The translations under genes and the position numbers were made by a program. This document shows, piece after piece, positions 13,575-13,646 of a stretch of 13,646 nucleotides of DNA. Source of the DNA: Burkholderiales bacterium. Its GTDB lineage: Bacteria; Pseudomonadota; Gammaproteobacteria; Burkholderiales; Burkholderiaceae_C. Where the stretch lies: positions 1-13,646 of the forward strand of contig CANHOE010000029.1 in NCBI GenBank assembly GCA_947462175.1, given 5' to 3'. Numbering within the stretch: the first letter of the stretch is position 1; each line of letters starts with the position of its first letter. Under the pieces are notes generated by a model. The model did not search any database, had not been told where the DNA came from, and worked only from the letters and a program-made list of their open reading frames with translations.

Positions 13575-13646
13575 GTGAGCCAGGCCGCCGCATCACTGGG
13601 CACTCTGCGCCGCTTCTTTGCGGGTGACCTGTGGCACAGCTTCACC
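13575..13646 (+). CDS. Second ABC permease (DppC/OppC-like), 5' end only
   Basis: Twenty-four codons remain before the window ends. The start is a GTG at 13575, seven bases after the binding-protein stop; the adjacent ATG at 13573 runs straight into TGA and cannot be used. The peptide contains LRRFFAGDLWHSFT, which resembles the cytoplasmic N-terminus of DppC-type permeases (often F..SDLxYSFRRSPVA) just before their first membrane helix. Position after a DppB-like permease and a binding protein fits. Too short for proof. Confidence 0.7.
   Translation, partial: MSQAAASLGTLRRFFAGDLWHSFT

Noticed and set aside
12272..13645. 457-codon minus-strand open frame over the binding-protein gene
   Set aside because: Antisense to a clear SBP_bac_5 gene; His/Arg/Ala-rich product without known motifs.

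Overview
This window is GC-rich DNA from a Gram-negative bacterium. It is most likely a betaproteobacterium of the order Burkholderiales, in the Leptothrix/Rubrivivax/Ideonella/Methylibium sphere. Grounds: a type II secretion pseudopilin operon with a short GspC lacking a PDZ domain, a Coq7-type ubiquinone hydroxylase, 16-stranded trimeric porins ending in Phe, and strong third-position GC. The assignment rests on gene families only. No rRNA, tRNA, IS element, integrase or CRISPR array is visible.

Layout. (1) 1-2717, minus strand: type II secretion pseudopilin genes gspG-H-I-J-K, start/stop coupled; gspK runs off the left edge. gspC (2776-3348, plus) diverges from gspG across a 58-base gap. 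(2) 3373-6018, minus strand: ilvA (biosynthetic threonine deaminase) followed 12 bases later by a CobT-family gene whose product lacks both catalytic glutamates of the classical enzyme. A strong intrinsic-terminator hairpin lies in front of ilvA in the ilvA direction and looks like an attenuator or an insulator. (3) 6266-7330: osmC-like gene (plus) and coq7 (minus), convergent and 6 bases apart. (4) 7331-7697: a 367-base divergent regulatory gap with several inverted repeats. (5) 7698-8831: a classical porin closed by a textbook terminator. (6) 8982-13646, plus strand: a run of a second, unusual porin, a DUF3047 lipoprotein, an oligopeptide-type ABC permease, a periplasmic substrate-binding protein and the start of a second permease. 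No terminator is seen inside this run.

How the genes fit together. The Gsp genes encode the pseudopilus (G major; H, I, J, K minor/tip) and the inner-membrane connector C of a type II secretion system; the rest of that system must lie outside the window. The last block could form an outer-membrane-to-cytoplasm uptake route: porin, outer-membrane lipoprotein of unknown function, binding protein and permeases. ilvA, osmC and coq7 are ordinary metabolic or stress genes.

Most of the window is housekeeping or common accessory content. The points that look least ordinary are the CobT-like protein with altered active-site residues, the DUF3047 lipoprotein with no ATG/GTG/TTG start in front of its signal peptide, the porin/lipoprotein/ABC cluster, and the terminator hairpin ahead of ilvA. 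I found no clear evidence of a wholly new multi-gene system.
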